This document shows positions 7,643 to 16,923 of a DNA stretch of 64,000 nucleotides, one piece after another. How positions within the stretch are numbered: position 1 is the stretch's first letter; each line of letters starts with the position of its first letter. The translations under genes were made by a program, and so were the position numbers. The notes beneath the pieces were generated by a model. It was not told the origin of the DNA and searched no databases. It saw only the letters and a program-made list of their open reading frames with translations. Origin of the DNA: JACDBE01 sp051002015 (GTDB lineage: Bacteria > Actinomycetota > Acidimicrobiia > Spongiisociales > UBA5794); NCBI GenBank assembly GCA_051002015.1, contig JBPCMS010000012.1:1-64000 (forward strand), written 5' to 3'.

Positions 7643-7819
7643 ATGGCGGTACCCAAGAAGAAGATGTCGCGCTCCAGGACCCGGCGGCGCAAGGCGACCT
7701 GGAAGGTGTCCGCCCCGGCGCTGGCCACCTGTCCCCGTTGCGGCGCTGCTCACCTCCCGCACCGGGTCTGCCCCCAGTGCGGCACCTACAACGGACGCCA
7801 GATCGTCCCCACGGCCTGA
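7643..7819 (+). CDS. rpmF: 50S ribosomal protein L32
   Basis: A 58-residue ribosomal protein beginning MAVPKKKMSRSRTRRRKATW, the invariant L32 N-terminus. Two cysteine pairs, CPRC and CPQC, separated by about ten residues form the zinc ribbon seen in the C+ form of L32. GAGCGAGGA lies about 12 bases upstream of the ATG. It sits in the usual yceD-rpmF-plsX arrangement and its stop is 3 bp from the plsX start, indicating one operon linking ribosome and phospholipid synthesis. Confidence 0.93.
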   Translation: MAVPKKKMSRSRTRRRKATWKVSAPALATCPRCGAAHLPHRVCPQCGTYNGRQIVPTA

Positions 7820-7822
7820 TCC

Positions 7823-8812
7823 GTGGCGCGCATCGCTGTCGACGCCATGGGCGGGGACCGGGCGCCCGAGGAAGTCGTCCACGGGGCCGTCGCCGCCGCC
7901 CGATCGGGGATCGAGGTCATCCTGGTCGGTGACGAGCCACGTCTCGACGCCCTGCTCGCCGACGCCGAGGCGGCAGGGGAGCTCGAGGTTGTTCCCGCCA
8001 GCCAGGTGATCGGGATGGGGGAGGACCCGGCCTCGGCCATCCGCGACAAGAAGGACGCCTCGGTCACCGTGGCTGCCCAGCTGGTCGCCGCCGGGGACGC
8101 CGAGGGCATGGTTTCGGCAGGCTCCACCGGCGCCGCCATGGCCGCCGCCGTATTCGTCATCGGCAGGCTGGCCGGGGTCTCCCGGCCTGCGATCGCCACC
8201 TTGCTTCCCACTGGCAGGATCATCCTCGACGCCGGCGCCAACCTGTCCTGCCGGGCCGAGCACCTCGTCCAGTTCGCCGTGATGGGGGCTGCCCTCTCGT
8301 CCTCTCACTTCGACATCGCCGAGCCGACAGTCGGGCTGCTCAACATCGGCGAGGAGGAGGGCAAGGGCCGCGACCTCGAGAAGGAGGCATACCGGCTGAT
8401 GGCGTCGGTCCCCGGGATCAACTTCGTCGGGAACGTTGAGGGCCGCGATCTGGCCACCGAGCGGGCGGACGTCATCGTCACCGACGGGTTCACCGGCAAC
8501 GTCATGCTCAAGACCGCCGAGGGAGCCGCCCGGATGGCGCTCAGGCTGATGCTCGACGCGGTTTCCGACCCCCAGTACCAGGAGGCGGTTGCCACCCTGG
8601 CCCCGGCCCTGATGACGGTGCGGGGTAGGCTCGATCCCGAGAGCACCGGGGGCGCTCCGCTGCTCGGGGTCAAGGGCAACGTGGTCATCGCCCACGGGTC
8701 TTCGTCGCGGATCGCCATCCGCAACGCCATCGCCCTCGCCGCCGAGGGCGCCGACCACCATCTTCCCGCCAGGATCGAGAAGGGGCTGACGGCGACGTCG
8801 TCGGTGGTGTGA
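7823..8812 (+). CDS. plsX: Phosphate acyltransferase PlsX
   Basis: Converts acyl-ACP and phosphate to acyl-phosphate, the first step of the PlsX/PlsY route to phosphatidic acid; a peripheral membrane enzyme. The 329-residue protein starts RIAVDAMGGDRAPEEVVHGA, the family hallmark. It also has MVSAGSTGAAMAAAVF, the VGLLNIGEEEGKG motif and VIVTDGFTGNVMLKTAEG. Length is typical. It starts at GTG 7823 immediately after rpmF and is followed by rnc after a single base. No acpP gene intervenes, unlike the order in many Firmicutes. Confidence 0.94.
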   Translation: MARIAVDAMGGDRAPEEVVHGAVAAARSGIEVILVGDEPRLDALLADAEAAGELEVVPASQVIGMGEDPASAIRDKKDASVTVAAQLVAAGDAEGMVSAGSTGAAMAAAVFVIGRLAGVSRPAIATLLPTGRIILDAGANLSCRAEHLVQFAVMGAALSSSHFDIAEPTVGLLNIGEEEGKGRDLEKEAYRLMASVPGINFVGNVEGRDLATERADVIVTDGFTGNVMLKTAEGAARMALRLMLDAVSDPQYQEAVATLAPALMTVRGRLDPESTGGAPLLGVKGNVVIAHGSSSRIAIRNAIALAAEGADHHLPARIEKGLTATSSVV

Positions 8813-8813
8813 C

Positions 8814-9497
8814 GTGCGGGATCCCGTCGCCACGGTCGAGGAGCGGCTCGGCTACACCTTCACCGACCGGGGGCTGCTCGCCGAGGCCCTGACCCATCGC
8901 TCATACGCCGGCGAGCACGCCGGGGTGGGCCACTACGAGCGGCTCGAGTTCCTCGGCGACGCCGTCCTCCAGCTTGCCGTCACCAGGTACCTGTTCGTGA
9001 CGTTCCCCGATCTCCCCGAGGGGCAGATGGCCAAGGTGCGGGCCGCGGTGGTCAGCGAGCGGGGTCTGCTCGACGTCGCCATCCGCCTCGAGGTGGGGCC
9101 GGCGCTGCGGCTGGGCCGGGGCGAGGACATCACCGGTGGGCGCGACAAGCCGTCGCTGCTCAGCGACGTGGTCGAGGCGTTGATCGGGGCGGTGGTCGTC
9201 GAGGCGGGGTTCGAGCGGGCCGCCCAGATCGTGGTCCACCACTGGGAGGATGCCATCGCCTCGAGGGCGACGGCGCCGGGGCAGCGCGACTACAAGACCA
9301 GGCTGCAGGAGATCCTGGCAAGGACCGACTTCCGGCCCCGGTACCAGGTGGAGCAGTCCGGCCCCGAGCATGCCAAGCGGTTCCGGGCGACGGTGTCGGC
9401 GGGCGACCGGACGCTGGGACAGGGCACCGGGTCGTCGAAGAAGCGGGCCGAGCAGGCGGCGGCCGAGGCGGCGGTCGACATGCTGCGCAATGCCTGA
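8814..9497 (+). CDS. rnc: Ribonuclease III
   Basis: Double-strand-specific endoribonuclease for rRNA and mRNA processing. Residues 1-150 form the RNase III domain with the signature ERLEFLGDAVLQL and the second acidic cluster in SDVVEALIGAVVVEAG. Residues 160-227 form the double-stranded RNA-binding domain ending GSSKKRAEQAAAEAAVDML. The length, 227 residues, is standard. It starts at GTG 8814 and overlaps mutM by 8 bases. A natural substrate may be the long hairpin between rpsO and pnp at 57998-58060. Confidence 0.95.
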   Translation: MRDPVATVEERLGYTFTDRGLLAEALTHRSYAGEHAGVGHYERLEFLGDAVLQLAVTRYLFVTFPDLPEGQMAKVRAAVVSERGLLDVAIRLEVGPALRLGRGEDITGGRDKPSLLSDVVEALIGAVVVEAGFERAAQIVVHHWEDAIASRATAPGQRDYKTRLQEILARTDFRPRYQVEQSGPEHAKRFRATVSAGDRTLGQGTGSSKKRAEQAAAEAAVDMLRNA

Positions 9498-10443
9498 GCT
9501 CCCCGAGGTCGAGACCACCAGGGCGTCGCTGGCACCGGTGCTGGTGGGGGCGGCCATCGTTCGGGTCGTCGTGCGGCGCGACCGGATGGTCCGCCACCAG
9601 GAGCAGCCCTCGGACTTCGCCGCCAGGATCATCGGGCGGACCATCCTCTCCGTGGGACGTACCGGCAAGTTCATCATCGCCGGCCTGTCCGACTCCGGTG
9701 GCCTGGCCGAGTCCGGTGGCCCGTCCGAGTCCGGTGGCCTGTCCGACTCCGGTGACCTGTCCGAGTCCGGTGGCCGACCGGGCTCCGGCGCCGGTGTCGG
9801 CGAGGCCACCATGCTGTGGGTGACCCACCTTGGGATGTCGGGTCGGGTCGCCCTGGCCGTCCCGGGCGAGCCCGAGGCCCCGCACACCAACGTGGTCGTC
9901 GCCATAGACGGGAATGCCGGACCGGTAGAGATGCGGCTGGTCGATCCCAGGACCTTCGGCTTCGTGTGGGCGCTCACCCCTGAGGAGCTGTCTGGCTCCA
10001 CCCTTGCCCGTCTCGGGTGGGACGCCTACACCGCCCTGCCGAGGGCGCGGCGTCTCCTCGGCGCCTTGGCGGGCAGGACCGCCCCGATCAAGGCGCTGCT
10101 GCTCGACCAGCGGATCGTCTCCGGGCTGGGCAACATCTACGCAGACGAGGCGCTGTTCCGGGCCGGGATCGACCCGAGGCGGCCGGGTGGGTCGCTCGAC
10201 GTGGTCGAGGTGGGGAGGTTGCGTAGAGCGATCAAGGTGACGCTCGACGCCGGGCTGCGTTGGGGAGGCACCACCCTCGACGACCTGGCCTACCTGCTCC
10301 CCGACGGGCGTGCCGGCGACTTCACCAGGCGGCTCAAGGTCTACGGGCGAACCGGGGAGCCATGCCGCCGCTGCGGTACGCCCATCACCCGGATCGAGCT
10401 GCGGGGGAGAGGCACGCACTTCTGCCCGTCGTGCCAGAGTTGA
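9490..10443 (+). CDS. mutM: Formamidopyrimidine-DNA glycosylase with a tandem-repeat insertion
   Basis: Bifunctional glycosylase/AP lyase that removes 8-oxoguanine and formamidopyrimidines. Catalytic Pro2-Glu3 are in MPELPEVETT. The helix-two-turn-helix region reads RIVSGLGNIYADEALFRAGI, and the C-terminal zinc finger has CRRC and CPSC. At 317 residues it is longer than usual (about 270-290). The excess is a Ser/Gly/Asp insertion at residues 66-101, encoded by five near-perfect 18-bp repeats (9685-9774) plus a degenerate sixth, placed in a loop just before the LWVTHLGMSG strand. The core looks intact and probably active. It overlaps rnc and precedes repeat cluster R2. Confidence 0.94.
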   Translation: MPELPEVETTRASLAPVLVGAAIVRVVVRRDRMVRHQEQPSDFAARIIGRTILSVGRTGKFIIAGLSDSGGLAESGGPSESGGLSDSGDLSESGGRPGSGAGVGEATMLWVTHLGMSGRVALAVPGEPEAPHTNVVVAIDGNAGPVEMRLVDPRTFGFVWALTPEELSGSTLARLGWDAYTALPRARRLLGALAGRTAPIKALLLDQRIVSGLGNIYADEALFRAGIDPRRPGGSLDVVEVGRLRRAIKVTLDAGLRWGGTTLDDLAYLLPDGRAGDFTRRLKVYGRTGEPCRRCGTPITRIELRGRGTHFCPSCQS

Positions 10444-10460
10444 GGGATTCCAGTAACTTG

Positions 10461-10557
10461 AACCTGAGGTTCCAGGGTGTCGCCATGACACGTAATCCGC
10501 TGATGTTGAACCTGAGGTTGCTGGGTGTCGCCACGACACGTAATCCGCTGATGTTGG
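10461..10557 (+). repeat. Palindromic repeat cluster R2 (two type A units)
   Basis: Two type A units of the dispersed family stand head-to-tail with a 48-bp period, at 10461-10511 and 10509-10557, between mutM and smc. Both have AACCTGAGGTT, a core stem GTGTCG-CCA-TGACAC or GTGTCG-CCA-CGACAC, and AATCCGCTGATGTT. The first core carries a change in the right arm (CGACAC to TGACAC) that still allows a G-U pair. The cluster ends about 70 bp before the smc promoter. Confidence 0.9.
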
Positions 10558-10642
10558 AGCGGGGAGCCGGATCTGCCAGGGCGCGGCCCTTGTGATCTGA
10601 ATCCCAAGGATGTGATTCCACCCCGGGTATGCTCCCGCGGCT

Positions 10643-13600
10643 GTGCTGCTCAAGACATTGTCGCTCGCCGGGTTCAAGTCGTTCGCCACCCGGACCCGCC
10701 TCGAATTCGACCCGGGGGTGAACGTCGTGGTCGGGCCCAACGGGTCCGGTAAGTCGAACCTGCTCGACGCCCTCGCCTGGGTGATGGGCACCCAGGCCAC
10801 CAGCGCGCTGCGCACGGGACGGATGGAGGACGTCATCTTCGCCGGCACCGCCACCCGTCCCGCCCTGGGACGGGCCGAGGTGACGCTGACCTTCGACAAC
10901 CGGGACCGCTTCCTGCCCCTCGACATCGACGAGCTGTCGATGACGCGCCGCCTGTTCCGCGACGGCGCATCCGAGTACGAGCTGAACGGGACGCCCTGCC
11001 GGTTGCTCGACCTCCACGAGATCCTGTCCGACGGGGGCGTCGGTCGTCACCAGCACGTCCTCGTCAGCCAGGGGCAGATCGGCGAGATCCTCAGCGCCCG
11101 CCCCGACGAGCACCGCGCCGTCATCGAGGAGGCCGCGGGCATCACCAAGCACCGGGCGAGACGGGACCGCTCGGTGCGGCGGCTGGAGCAGACGGACATC
11201 GACGTCACCAGGCTCGGGGACATCCTCGGGGAGGAGCGCAGGCGGCTCCGCCCGCTGGAGCGCCAGGCCAAGGCGGCGCTCCGCCACGATTCGCTGCGGG
11301 CCGAGATCAGGGCGGTGCGGCTGTGGCTGGGGGGCGAGGAGCTGCGTCGGCTCGATTCCCGCCGGGACCGGGCGACGGCGCAGCGGCACGGATCCGAGGA
11401 GGTCATCACCGCATCCGAGACCGAGCTGGCCGAACTGACCGGCTCGCTCGACCGGCTCCGCCGGTCCGCCGGCGAGGTGGGACGGCTGCTCGAGGTGGAC
11501 ACGGCGGCGGCGGCGCGACTGGAGACCGCGGTCGAGCGGTTCGCGCGCATCGCCACCGTTGCCAGGGAACGACGCCGGGCGATGCAGAGCCGGATCGACG
11601 GCGCCGACGAGCGCCGGCGGGATGTCACCGACGAGCACCACAGCATGGTCGAGGACCTGGCCGAGCTGGAGCGGATCGACCCGGAGGCGAGGGCGGCCGC
11701 CGAGCGCGCCGAGACCGAGTTCCAGACGCTCGAGGACGAGGAGCGCACCTTGGCCGAGCAGGCACGGCTCCCCGCCGAGGGCGTTGTCGCCAACCTGCGT
11801 GGCGATCTGCGCTCGTTGGAGATCGCCGCCGACCGCGATCGTAAGGAGCACGAAGGCGTGGTGCGAAGGCGCCAGCTGGTGACCTCCCGCCTCGATCAGG
11901 AGCGGACGGAGTCGGACACGATCGTGTCCGAGATCCAGGAGATCGACGCCGCAGCCGGCGAAGCACGGGACGTGTTCGAGGCCGCCTCCGCCCGCCGCCA
12001 GCGTGACCAGGACGAGGCCGAGGCCGCCATGGAGCGCGCCGCCGAGGCGCGGCTCACCCTGTCCGAGGCGAGGGCGCGGGTCGAGGCATTCGAGACGGCC
12101 CTGCACGGGACCGGCGATTCCGAGGCGCGGCTGGTCGCCGAGGAAGCCGCCGGTGTGGTGGGGCCGCTGGTGGCGAGGCTGGATGTGCCCGTCGACATCG
12201 CCGCCGCCGTCGACGCCGCCCTGGCGCAGTGGTCGGTGGCGTTGGTGGCGACCGATCCCGGTGCCCTCCGCGACGTCACCGGTCACCTCAAGTCGTCCGG
12301 CCTGGGTGGGGTCAGCCTGGTGATCGGCCACCGCTACCCGGTCGAGGCTCCGGCCCGGCCGGTAGCCGCCGAATGGGGTGCGGACGCCCTGGTCGATCTG
12401 CTCGGGTCGAGGGCGGATCAGGCGCTGGCGACCCGGCTGCTCGGCGACGTGGTCGTGGTCGAGGGATGGGCGGCGGCATGGCAGCTGATCGAGAAGCACC
12501 CAGCCCTGCGGGCGGTTACGCCCGAGGGCGACGTGGTGTCGGTCCACGGGTTGCGGCTGGCCGAGGCGGACGGCGCCGGTCAGGCCAGGCTCGAGGCAGC
12601 CAGGGTGGACGTCGAGCGGGCCGACCGGGAGGCGGCACGGGCGGCCAGCCTGCGGACGAGCACCGGGCGGGCGCTGGAGGTCGCCCGCCAGGCCGAGGAA
12701 ACGTCCCGGGCAACCCTGGAGCGGCTCGAGGCACGGCTCGGTGGCCTCAGCGAGACGATCGCTCTCAACGGGAGGGCCCGGGCGGAGCGTGAGGCGGAGG
12801 TCGCCCGGCTCGATGATCGGCGTCGGGCGCTGGCCGAGGCCGATGCCGCTCGGGCGGTCCGCATCGCCCAGACCAGGGACCGGCTCACCGAGTTCGACGG
12901 GGAGGAACGGCAGCGTCAGGAGGCGTGGGAGGCGATCAACGCCCGCCGCGCCGAGGTCGCCCGACTGCGCGATCGGGCCAGACGCAGCCGGGAGGATGCC
13001 GCCGCCACCGTCGCCGGCAACGAGGAGCGGCGCCGTCTGCTCACCGACCGACTCGGAGCGCTCGGCGCCGAGTTGGAGCGACTCGACCCCATTCCGGTCG
13101 ATCCCGCCGCCATCGACCGGCTAACCCAGATCGAGGCATGGGCGGCGACGGCGGGGACCGAGAGCCGCCGGCACATCGAGGAGCTGCGCGGCCGCCAGCG
13201 CGATCTGCGGCTCCAATCCACCTCAGCCGACGAGGCACTCCAGGGTGCAAACCACCGCCAGCGTGAGGTGGAGCGGGGGCTGAGCGCCGCCAGGGAACGG
13301 GTCTCGGCGCGAGCGGTCGAGCTCGCCGAGATCAGGGTCACCCGCCAGGCGCGCATCGAGGCGCTGCGCCGCGAGGCCGATGCCGAGGAGGGTGAGGCGC
13401 TGGCCGCATCCCGGCCCGATGTCGACGGCGACGCCGACCTCGATACCGTGCTCGCCGGCCGGGAGGCGGAGCTGCGCCGGATGGGCTTGATCAACCCGCT
13501 CGCCGCCGCCGAGTACGAGGACCTGTCCGCTCACGTCAGACTGCTCGACGGCCAGCTCGCCGACCTCGAGGAGTCCCGCTCCGAGCTGCGCAAGGTCATT

Positions 13601-14083
13601 GCCGCTCTCGACGCCGAGATGGCGGTGCTGTTCGCCGGGGCGTTCGAGGAGATCTCCGAGCTGTTCACCGAGAACTTCGCCCTGGTGTTCCCCGGCGGCA
13701 AGGGCAGGATCCGGCTCACCGACCCGGAGCGGCCGCTGGAGACCGGGGTCGAGCTGGAGGCGCAACCGAGAGGCAAGAAGGTGGGCAGGTTGTCGCTGCT
13801 GTCCGGCGGAGAGCGCTCCCTGGCCGCCCTCGCCTTCCTCTTCGCCGTCTTTCGGGCCCGCCCCAGCCCCTTCTATGTCCTGGACGAGGTGGAGGCGGCG
13901 CTCGACGACCCCAACCTGCGTCGGTTCCTGAGGCTGGTCGACACCCTGCGCGAGTCTGCCCAGCTGGTCATCATCACCCACCAGCAGCAGACAATGGAGG
14001 CGGCCGACCTGCTCTACGGCGTCACCATGGAGCCGGGTGAGTCCTCCAAGGTGGTCAGCAAGCGCTTTTCTCACCAGTTCTGA
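10643..14083 (+). CDS. smc: Chromosome partition protein Smc
   Basis: Structural maintenance of chromosomes ATPase, the core of bacterial condensin. The 1146-residue protein has the N-terminal head with Walker A GPNGSGKSNLLDALAWVMG. A long coiled coil (about 170-480) is followed by a hinge around residues 500-640 and the returning coiled coil. The C-terminal head has the signature LLSGGERSLAALAF and Walker B FYVLDEVEAALDD. All ATPase motifs are intact. The GTG start at 10643 lies 9 bases after TATGCT (10628-10633), suggesting a leaderless transcript. It is followed 52 bp later by ftsY, the order seen in mycobacteria. Confidence 0.96.
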   Translation: MLLKTLSLAGFKSFATRTRLEFDPGVNVVVGPNGSGKSNLLDALAWVMGTQATSALRTGRMEDVIFAGTATRPALGRAEVTLTFDNRDRFLPLDIDELSMTRRLFRDGASEYELNGTPCRLLDLHEILSDGGVGRHQHVLVSQGQIGEILSARPDEHRAVIEEAAGITKHRARRDRSVRRLEQTDIDVTRLGDILGEERRRLRPLERQAKAALRHDSLRAEIRAVRLWLGGEELRRLDSRRDRATAQRHGSEEVITASETELAELTGSLDRLRRSAGEVGRLLEVDTAAAARLETAVERFARIATVARERRRAMQSRIDGADERRRDVTDEHHSMVEDLAELERIDPEARAAAERAETEFQTLEDEERTLAEQARLPAEGVVANLRGDLRSLEIAADRDRKEHEGVVRRRQLVTSRLDQERTESDTIVSEIQEIDAAAGEARDVFEAASARRQRDQDEAEAAMERAAEARLTLSEARARVEAFETALHGTGDSEARLVAEEAAGVVGPLVARLDVPVDIAAAVDAALAQWSVALVATDPGALRDVTGHLKSSGLGGVSLVIGHRYPVEAPARPVAAEWGADALVDLLGSRADQALATRLLGDVVVVEGWAAAWQLIEKHPALRAVTPEGDVVSVHGLRLAEADGAGQARLEAARVDVERADREAARAASLRTSTGRALEVARQAEETSRATLERLEARLGGLSETIALNGRARAEREAEVARLDDRRRALAEADAARAVRIAQTRDRLTEFDGEERQRQEAWEAINARRAEVARLRDRARRSREDAAATVAGNEERRRLLTDRLGALGAELERLDPIPVDPAAIDRLTQIEAWAATAGTESRRHIEELRGRQRDLRLQSTSADEALQGANHRQREVERGLSAARERVSARAVELAEIRVTRQARIEALRREADAEEGEALAASRPDVDGDADLDTVLAGREAELRRMGLINPLAAAEYEDLSAHVRLLDGQLADLEESRSELRKVIAALDAEMAVLFAGAFEEISELFTENFALVFPGGKGRIRLTDPERPLETGVELEAQPRGKKVGRLSLLSGGERSLAALAFLFAVFRARPSPFYVLDEVEAALDDPNLRRFLRLVDTLRESAQLVIITHQQQTMEAADLLYGVTMEPGESSKVVSKRFSHQF

Positions 14084-14135
14084 CGCATCTCCGGCGGGCG
14101 ATGAGCGTTGGGGTGATGGAGCTACGATCGCCGCA

Positions 14136-15176
14136 ATGGATGCGATCGTCATCGCTCTCGTCGCCGGGGTCGTGCTCCTCACCGTGGTCGGCGTTTTCGT
14201 GGTACGCCGCCGGTCGCCGGGACCGCCACCGCTGGGTCGACCGGACGTTACGACGACGGGGCCGGGCCGGGGCGCCACCAAGACCGCTCCGGCGGATTCG
14301 CTCCGCAACCGGTTGGGCCGGACAAGGCTTGGGCTGGCCGAGCGTCTGTCCGGCCTTCTCGGGAGCGGGCAGCTCGACGCCAACTTCTGGTCCGAGCTCG
14401 AGGACACCCTGGTCGCAGCCGACCTCGGGGTCGCCACCGCATCGGACCTGGTGCGGCGGGTCCGCGCCTCCCGGCCCGACGACGGGGCCGGAGCCCGCAT
14501 CGAGCTTGAGCGGGCGCTGGTGGACGCCCTTGCCGGAAAGGACCGCCGGCTCCACCTCGACGGCAAGCCTGCGGTGGTGCTCGTGGTCGGGGTCAACGGC
14601 ACCGGGAAAACCACGTCGATCGCCAAGCTCGCCTCCCATCTGGGTGCCAACGGGTCCACGGTCCTCCTCGGGGCGGCCGACACCTTCCGCGCCGCCGCCG
14701 TCGAGCAGCTCCGCACCTGGGGGGCTCGGGCCGGGGTCGAAGTGGTGTCGGCGGCGGAGGGCACCGACCCGGCCTCGGTGGCCTTCGACGCCTACCGGAC
14801 GGCGAGGGCCGCCGGGGCCGACACGGTCATCGTCGACACCGCCGGGCGGCTGCACTCCAAGACCAACCTGATGGCCGAGCTGGGCAAGGTGGCCAAGGTG
14901 CTGCGGCGCGAGGCCGGTTCCATCGACGAGGTGCTACTGGTGATCGACGGAACCACCGGTCAGAACGCCGTCGAGCAGGCTCGTATCTTCACCGAGGCGG
15001 TGGGGGTCAGTGGGATCGTGGTCACCAAGCTCGACGGCACTTCTCGCGGCGGGATGGCGGTGGCGGTGGAGCGGGAGCTGGGGGTGCCGGTCAAGTTCAT
15101 CGGGGTCGGCGAGGAGATGGGCGACCTCGTCCCGTTCGAGCCCGAGGCGTTCGTCGACGCCTTGCTGGGCGCATGA
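14136..15176 (+). CDS. ftsY: Signal recognition particle receptor FtsY
   Basis: SRP receptor GTPase that docks ribosome-SRP complexes at the membrane. The 346-residue protein starts with a membrane segment (about residues 3-23, IVIALVAGVVLLTVVGVFVV), a short linker, the four-helix N domain, and a G domain with GVNGTGKTTSIAKLA, VDTAGRLHSKTNLMAEL and TKLDGTSRGG. The genuine N-terminal anchor replaces the amphipathic acidic A domain of E. coli, as in other actinobacteria. Its stop overlaps the cdd start (ATGA). Confidence 0.95.
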   Translation: MDAIVIALVAGVVLLTVVGVFVVRRRSPGPPPLGRPDVTTTGPGRGATKTAPADSLRNRLGRTRLGLAERLSGLLGSGQLDANFWSELEDTLVAADLGVATASDLVRRVRASRPDDGAGARIELERALVDALAGKDRRLHLDGKPAVVLVVGVNGTGKTTSIAKLASHLGANGSTVLLGAADTFRAAAVEQLRTWGARAGVEVVSAAEGTDPASVAFDAYRTARAAGADTVIVDTAGRLHSKTNLMAELGKVAKVLRREAGSIDEVLLVIDGTTGQNAVEQARIFTEAVGVSGIVVTKLDGTSRGGMAVAVERELGVPVKFIGVGEEMGDLVPFEPEAFVDALLGA

Positions 15177-15589
15177 GCCGGACCCCGCCGCCCACCGAGG
15201 CCGAGGCGGGCGCGTTGCTCGACCACGCCCGCCGGGTGGCGGGCCAGGCCTACGCCCCCTACTCCCGGTTCCGGGTGGGCGCCGTCGCCGTGGTCGGCGA
15301 AGGGCTGTACGAGGGGGTCAACGTCGAGAACGCCGCATTCGGAAGCACGATCTGCGCCGAGGCCAATGCCCTCACCACGGCGGCGACCGCCGGGGTGCGT
15401 CGAGTGCCCGTCATCGCCGTTGGCTGTCTCGACGCCGACGAGTGCACCCCGTGCGGCAACTGCCGCCAGATAATGTGCGAGTTCTCCGTCGAGTGGATCG
15501 TCTTCCAGGGCCCGGGCGGCAGGGTCCGGCTCTCCCGACTCGACGACCTTCTCCCCGAATCGTTTGGTCCCGGGAGCCTGCCGGGTTAG
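15173..15589 (+). CDS. cdd: Cytidine deaminase
   Basis: Deaminates cytidine and deoxycytidine to uridine forms in pyrimidine salvage. The 138-residue protein has the zinc/catalytic motif CAEANAL (Cys ligand and proton-shuttle Glu) and the second zinc motif PCGNCRQIM, with the N-terminal YAPYSRFRVGAVAV typical of homotetrameric CDAs. It overlaps ftsY by 4 bases and is probably translated from the same transcript. A uridine-phosphorylase-like gene 2.3 kb downstream could use its product. GCCGGC-AA-GCCGGC at the stop codon (15589-15602) may act as a weak hairpin terminator. Confidence 0.93.
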   Translation: MSRTPPPTEAEAGALLDHARRVAGQAYAPYSRFRVGAVAVVGEGLYEGVNVENAAFGSTICAEANALTTAATAGVRRVPVIAVGCLDADECTPCGNCRQIMCEFSVEWIVFQGPGGRVRLSRLDDLLPESFGPGSLPG

Positions 15590-15604
15590 CCGGCAAGCCG
15601 GCCC

Positions 15605-15838
15605 CTACCTGGGTGGGAGCACCTGGTCGACGGCACTGGCGAGGGTGTCGGGGAGGACGTTGCCTTCGATGGCGATCATGGCGTCGCCGACGATGCCCCA
15701 GGCGTGGAGGGGGGACATGATGCCGATCACCAGGTCGTGGCCGCCCGCGGTGGTGGCGAACACGGATACGGTGTCGGATTCGCTGGTCACGCCGCGGTGG
15801 AGCGGGTCTGTCCAGTCTGCGGCGGTGGCGACCGCCAC
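15605..15838 (-). CDS. Small hypothetical protein
   Basis: A 77-residue open frame starting with GTG, convergent with cdd. It is chosen over the overlapping plus-strand frame because its composition is protein-like: hydrophobic strands in [10 protein letters not shown] and [27 protein letters not shown] with an amphipathic C-terminal helix. I do not recognise a family, catalytic motif, signal peptide or membrane span. A stop codon 24 bases upstream limits N-terminal extension. It may be a small globular protein or the remnant of a longer gene. Confidence 0.45.
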   Translation of the reverse strand: MAVATAADWTDPLHRGVTSESDTVSVFATTAGGHDLVIGIMSPLHAWGIVGDAMIAIEGNVLPDTLASAVDQVLPPR

Positions 15839-15919
15839 CGTGCTCGGCTTCGTCGCCGGCTACCTGCTCTCGTAGCGGATCAGAACGATCGCGCCGCCGA
15901 CCGTGGCCCGGCGATCCGC

Positions 15920-15970
15920 TTCAACATCAGCGGATCACGTGTCGTGGCGACACACAGGGACCTCAGGTTC
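15920..15970 (-). repeat. Palindromic repeat R3 (single type A unit)
   Basis: One type A unit in minus orientation: TTCAACATCAGCGGATCACG, the core stem GTGTCG-TGG-CGACAC, and GACCTCAGGTT (one base off the palindrome). It ends 8 bp from the stop codon of the leftward etfA, so it lies in the etfA 3' region between two minus-strand genes. Confidence 0.85.
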
Positions 15971-15977
15971 GGCGGAC

Positions 15978-16922
15978 TCAGCGGGCTTCGAGGGCTTCGA
16001 TGAGGGCGGGGATCACCTTGTGGACGTCGCCGATGATGCCGAGATCGGCGACACCGAAGATGGGGGCGTCCTTGTCCTTGTTGACGGCGATGATGGTCGA
16101 CGAGTCCTTCATCCCCACCAGGTGCTGCATGGCGCCCGATATGCCGCAGGCGATGTACACCGTGGGCTTGACCGTCTTGCCGGTCTGCCCCACCTGATGG
16201 CTGTAGGGCACCCATCCGGCGTCGACCACTGCCCTGGTCGCACCGGCGGCGCCGCCCAGCAGCCTGGCCAGCCGCTCCACCATCTCGAACCTGGCCGGGT
16301 CGCCCAGCCCGCGCCCGCCGGAGACGACCACCTTGGCCGACTCCAGGTCCGGTCCCTCGCTCGTCTCGGTGTGTCGCTCGGTGATGGTGACGCCGCCGGC
16401 ACCCCCCACGTCCGGTGCGGCGACGGCGCTGACCGCTGGGCTGGTCTCGCCGCCCGGCTCGGCCGGGTAGGCCTTCGGACGGGAGATCACGATGGCGGGG
16501 GTGTCGGCGGTTGTCGTCACCCGCTGGGTGCCGCCCAGGATCTCGTTCACCACCGTCGGGGTCCCGCCGGCCAGCTCGACGTCGACGGCATTGGCCAGCA
16601 CCGGCCTGCCCAGCCGTGCGGAGAGGCGCCCGGCCACGTCGCGGTCGACGTTCCCCATCCCGAACAACACCAGGGAAGCTCCGGTCGAGCCGACCAGCTC
16701 GGCCAGCGCCGCCGCCGCTTCCGCCGTGGGCAGGGCGTGGTCGGTGTCGAGGTGGTGGACCCTGGTGGCCCCGTGCCGCCCCAGCGCCTCGACGGTGGCA
16801 TCGTCGAGCGGTCCGACGTGGAAGACGTCGACCTCGCCCCATTGGCGCGCCTTGGTCAGCGCCTCCAGCGTCGCCGAGGAGTGCTCGTCGCCGGTACCGT
16901 CGGAGAAGATCAGCACCGCCAT
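15978..16922 (-). CDS. etfA: Electron transfer flavoprotein, alpha subunit
   Basis: Alpha subunit of the FAD/AMP-containing electron carrier between acyl-CoA dehydrogenases and the respiratory chain. The 314-residue protein starts [11 protein letters not shown]. Its C-terminal FAD domain shows [56 protein letters not shown] and [16 protein letters not shown], all canonical. The ATG at 16922 is preferred to upstream in-frame starts that overlap etfB. It lies 1 bp after etfB, forming an etfBA operon. The acyl-CoA dehydrogenase at 25.2 kb is a likely electron donor. Confidence 0.96.
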   Translation of the reverse strand: MAVLIFSDGTGDEHSSATLEALTKARQWGEVDVFHVGPLDDATVEALGRHGATRVHHLDTDHALPTAEAAAALAELVGSTGASLVLFGMGNVDRDVAGRLSARLGRPVLANAVDVELAGGTPTVVNEILGGTQRVTTTADTPAIVISRPKAYPAEPGGETSPAVSAVAAPDVGGAGGVTITERHTETSEGPDLESAKVVVSGGRGLGDPARFEMVERLARLLGGAAGATRAVVDAGWVPYSHQVGQTGKTVKPTVYIACGISGAMQHLVGMKDSSTIIAVNKDKDAPIFGVADLGIIGDVHKVIPALIEALEAR

Positions 16923-16923
16923 C

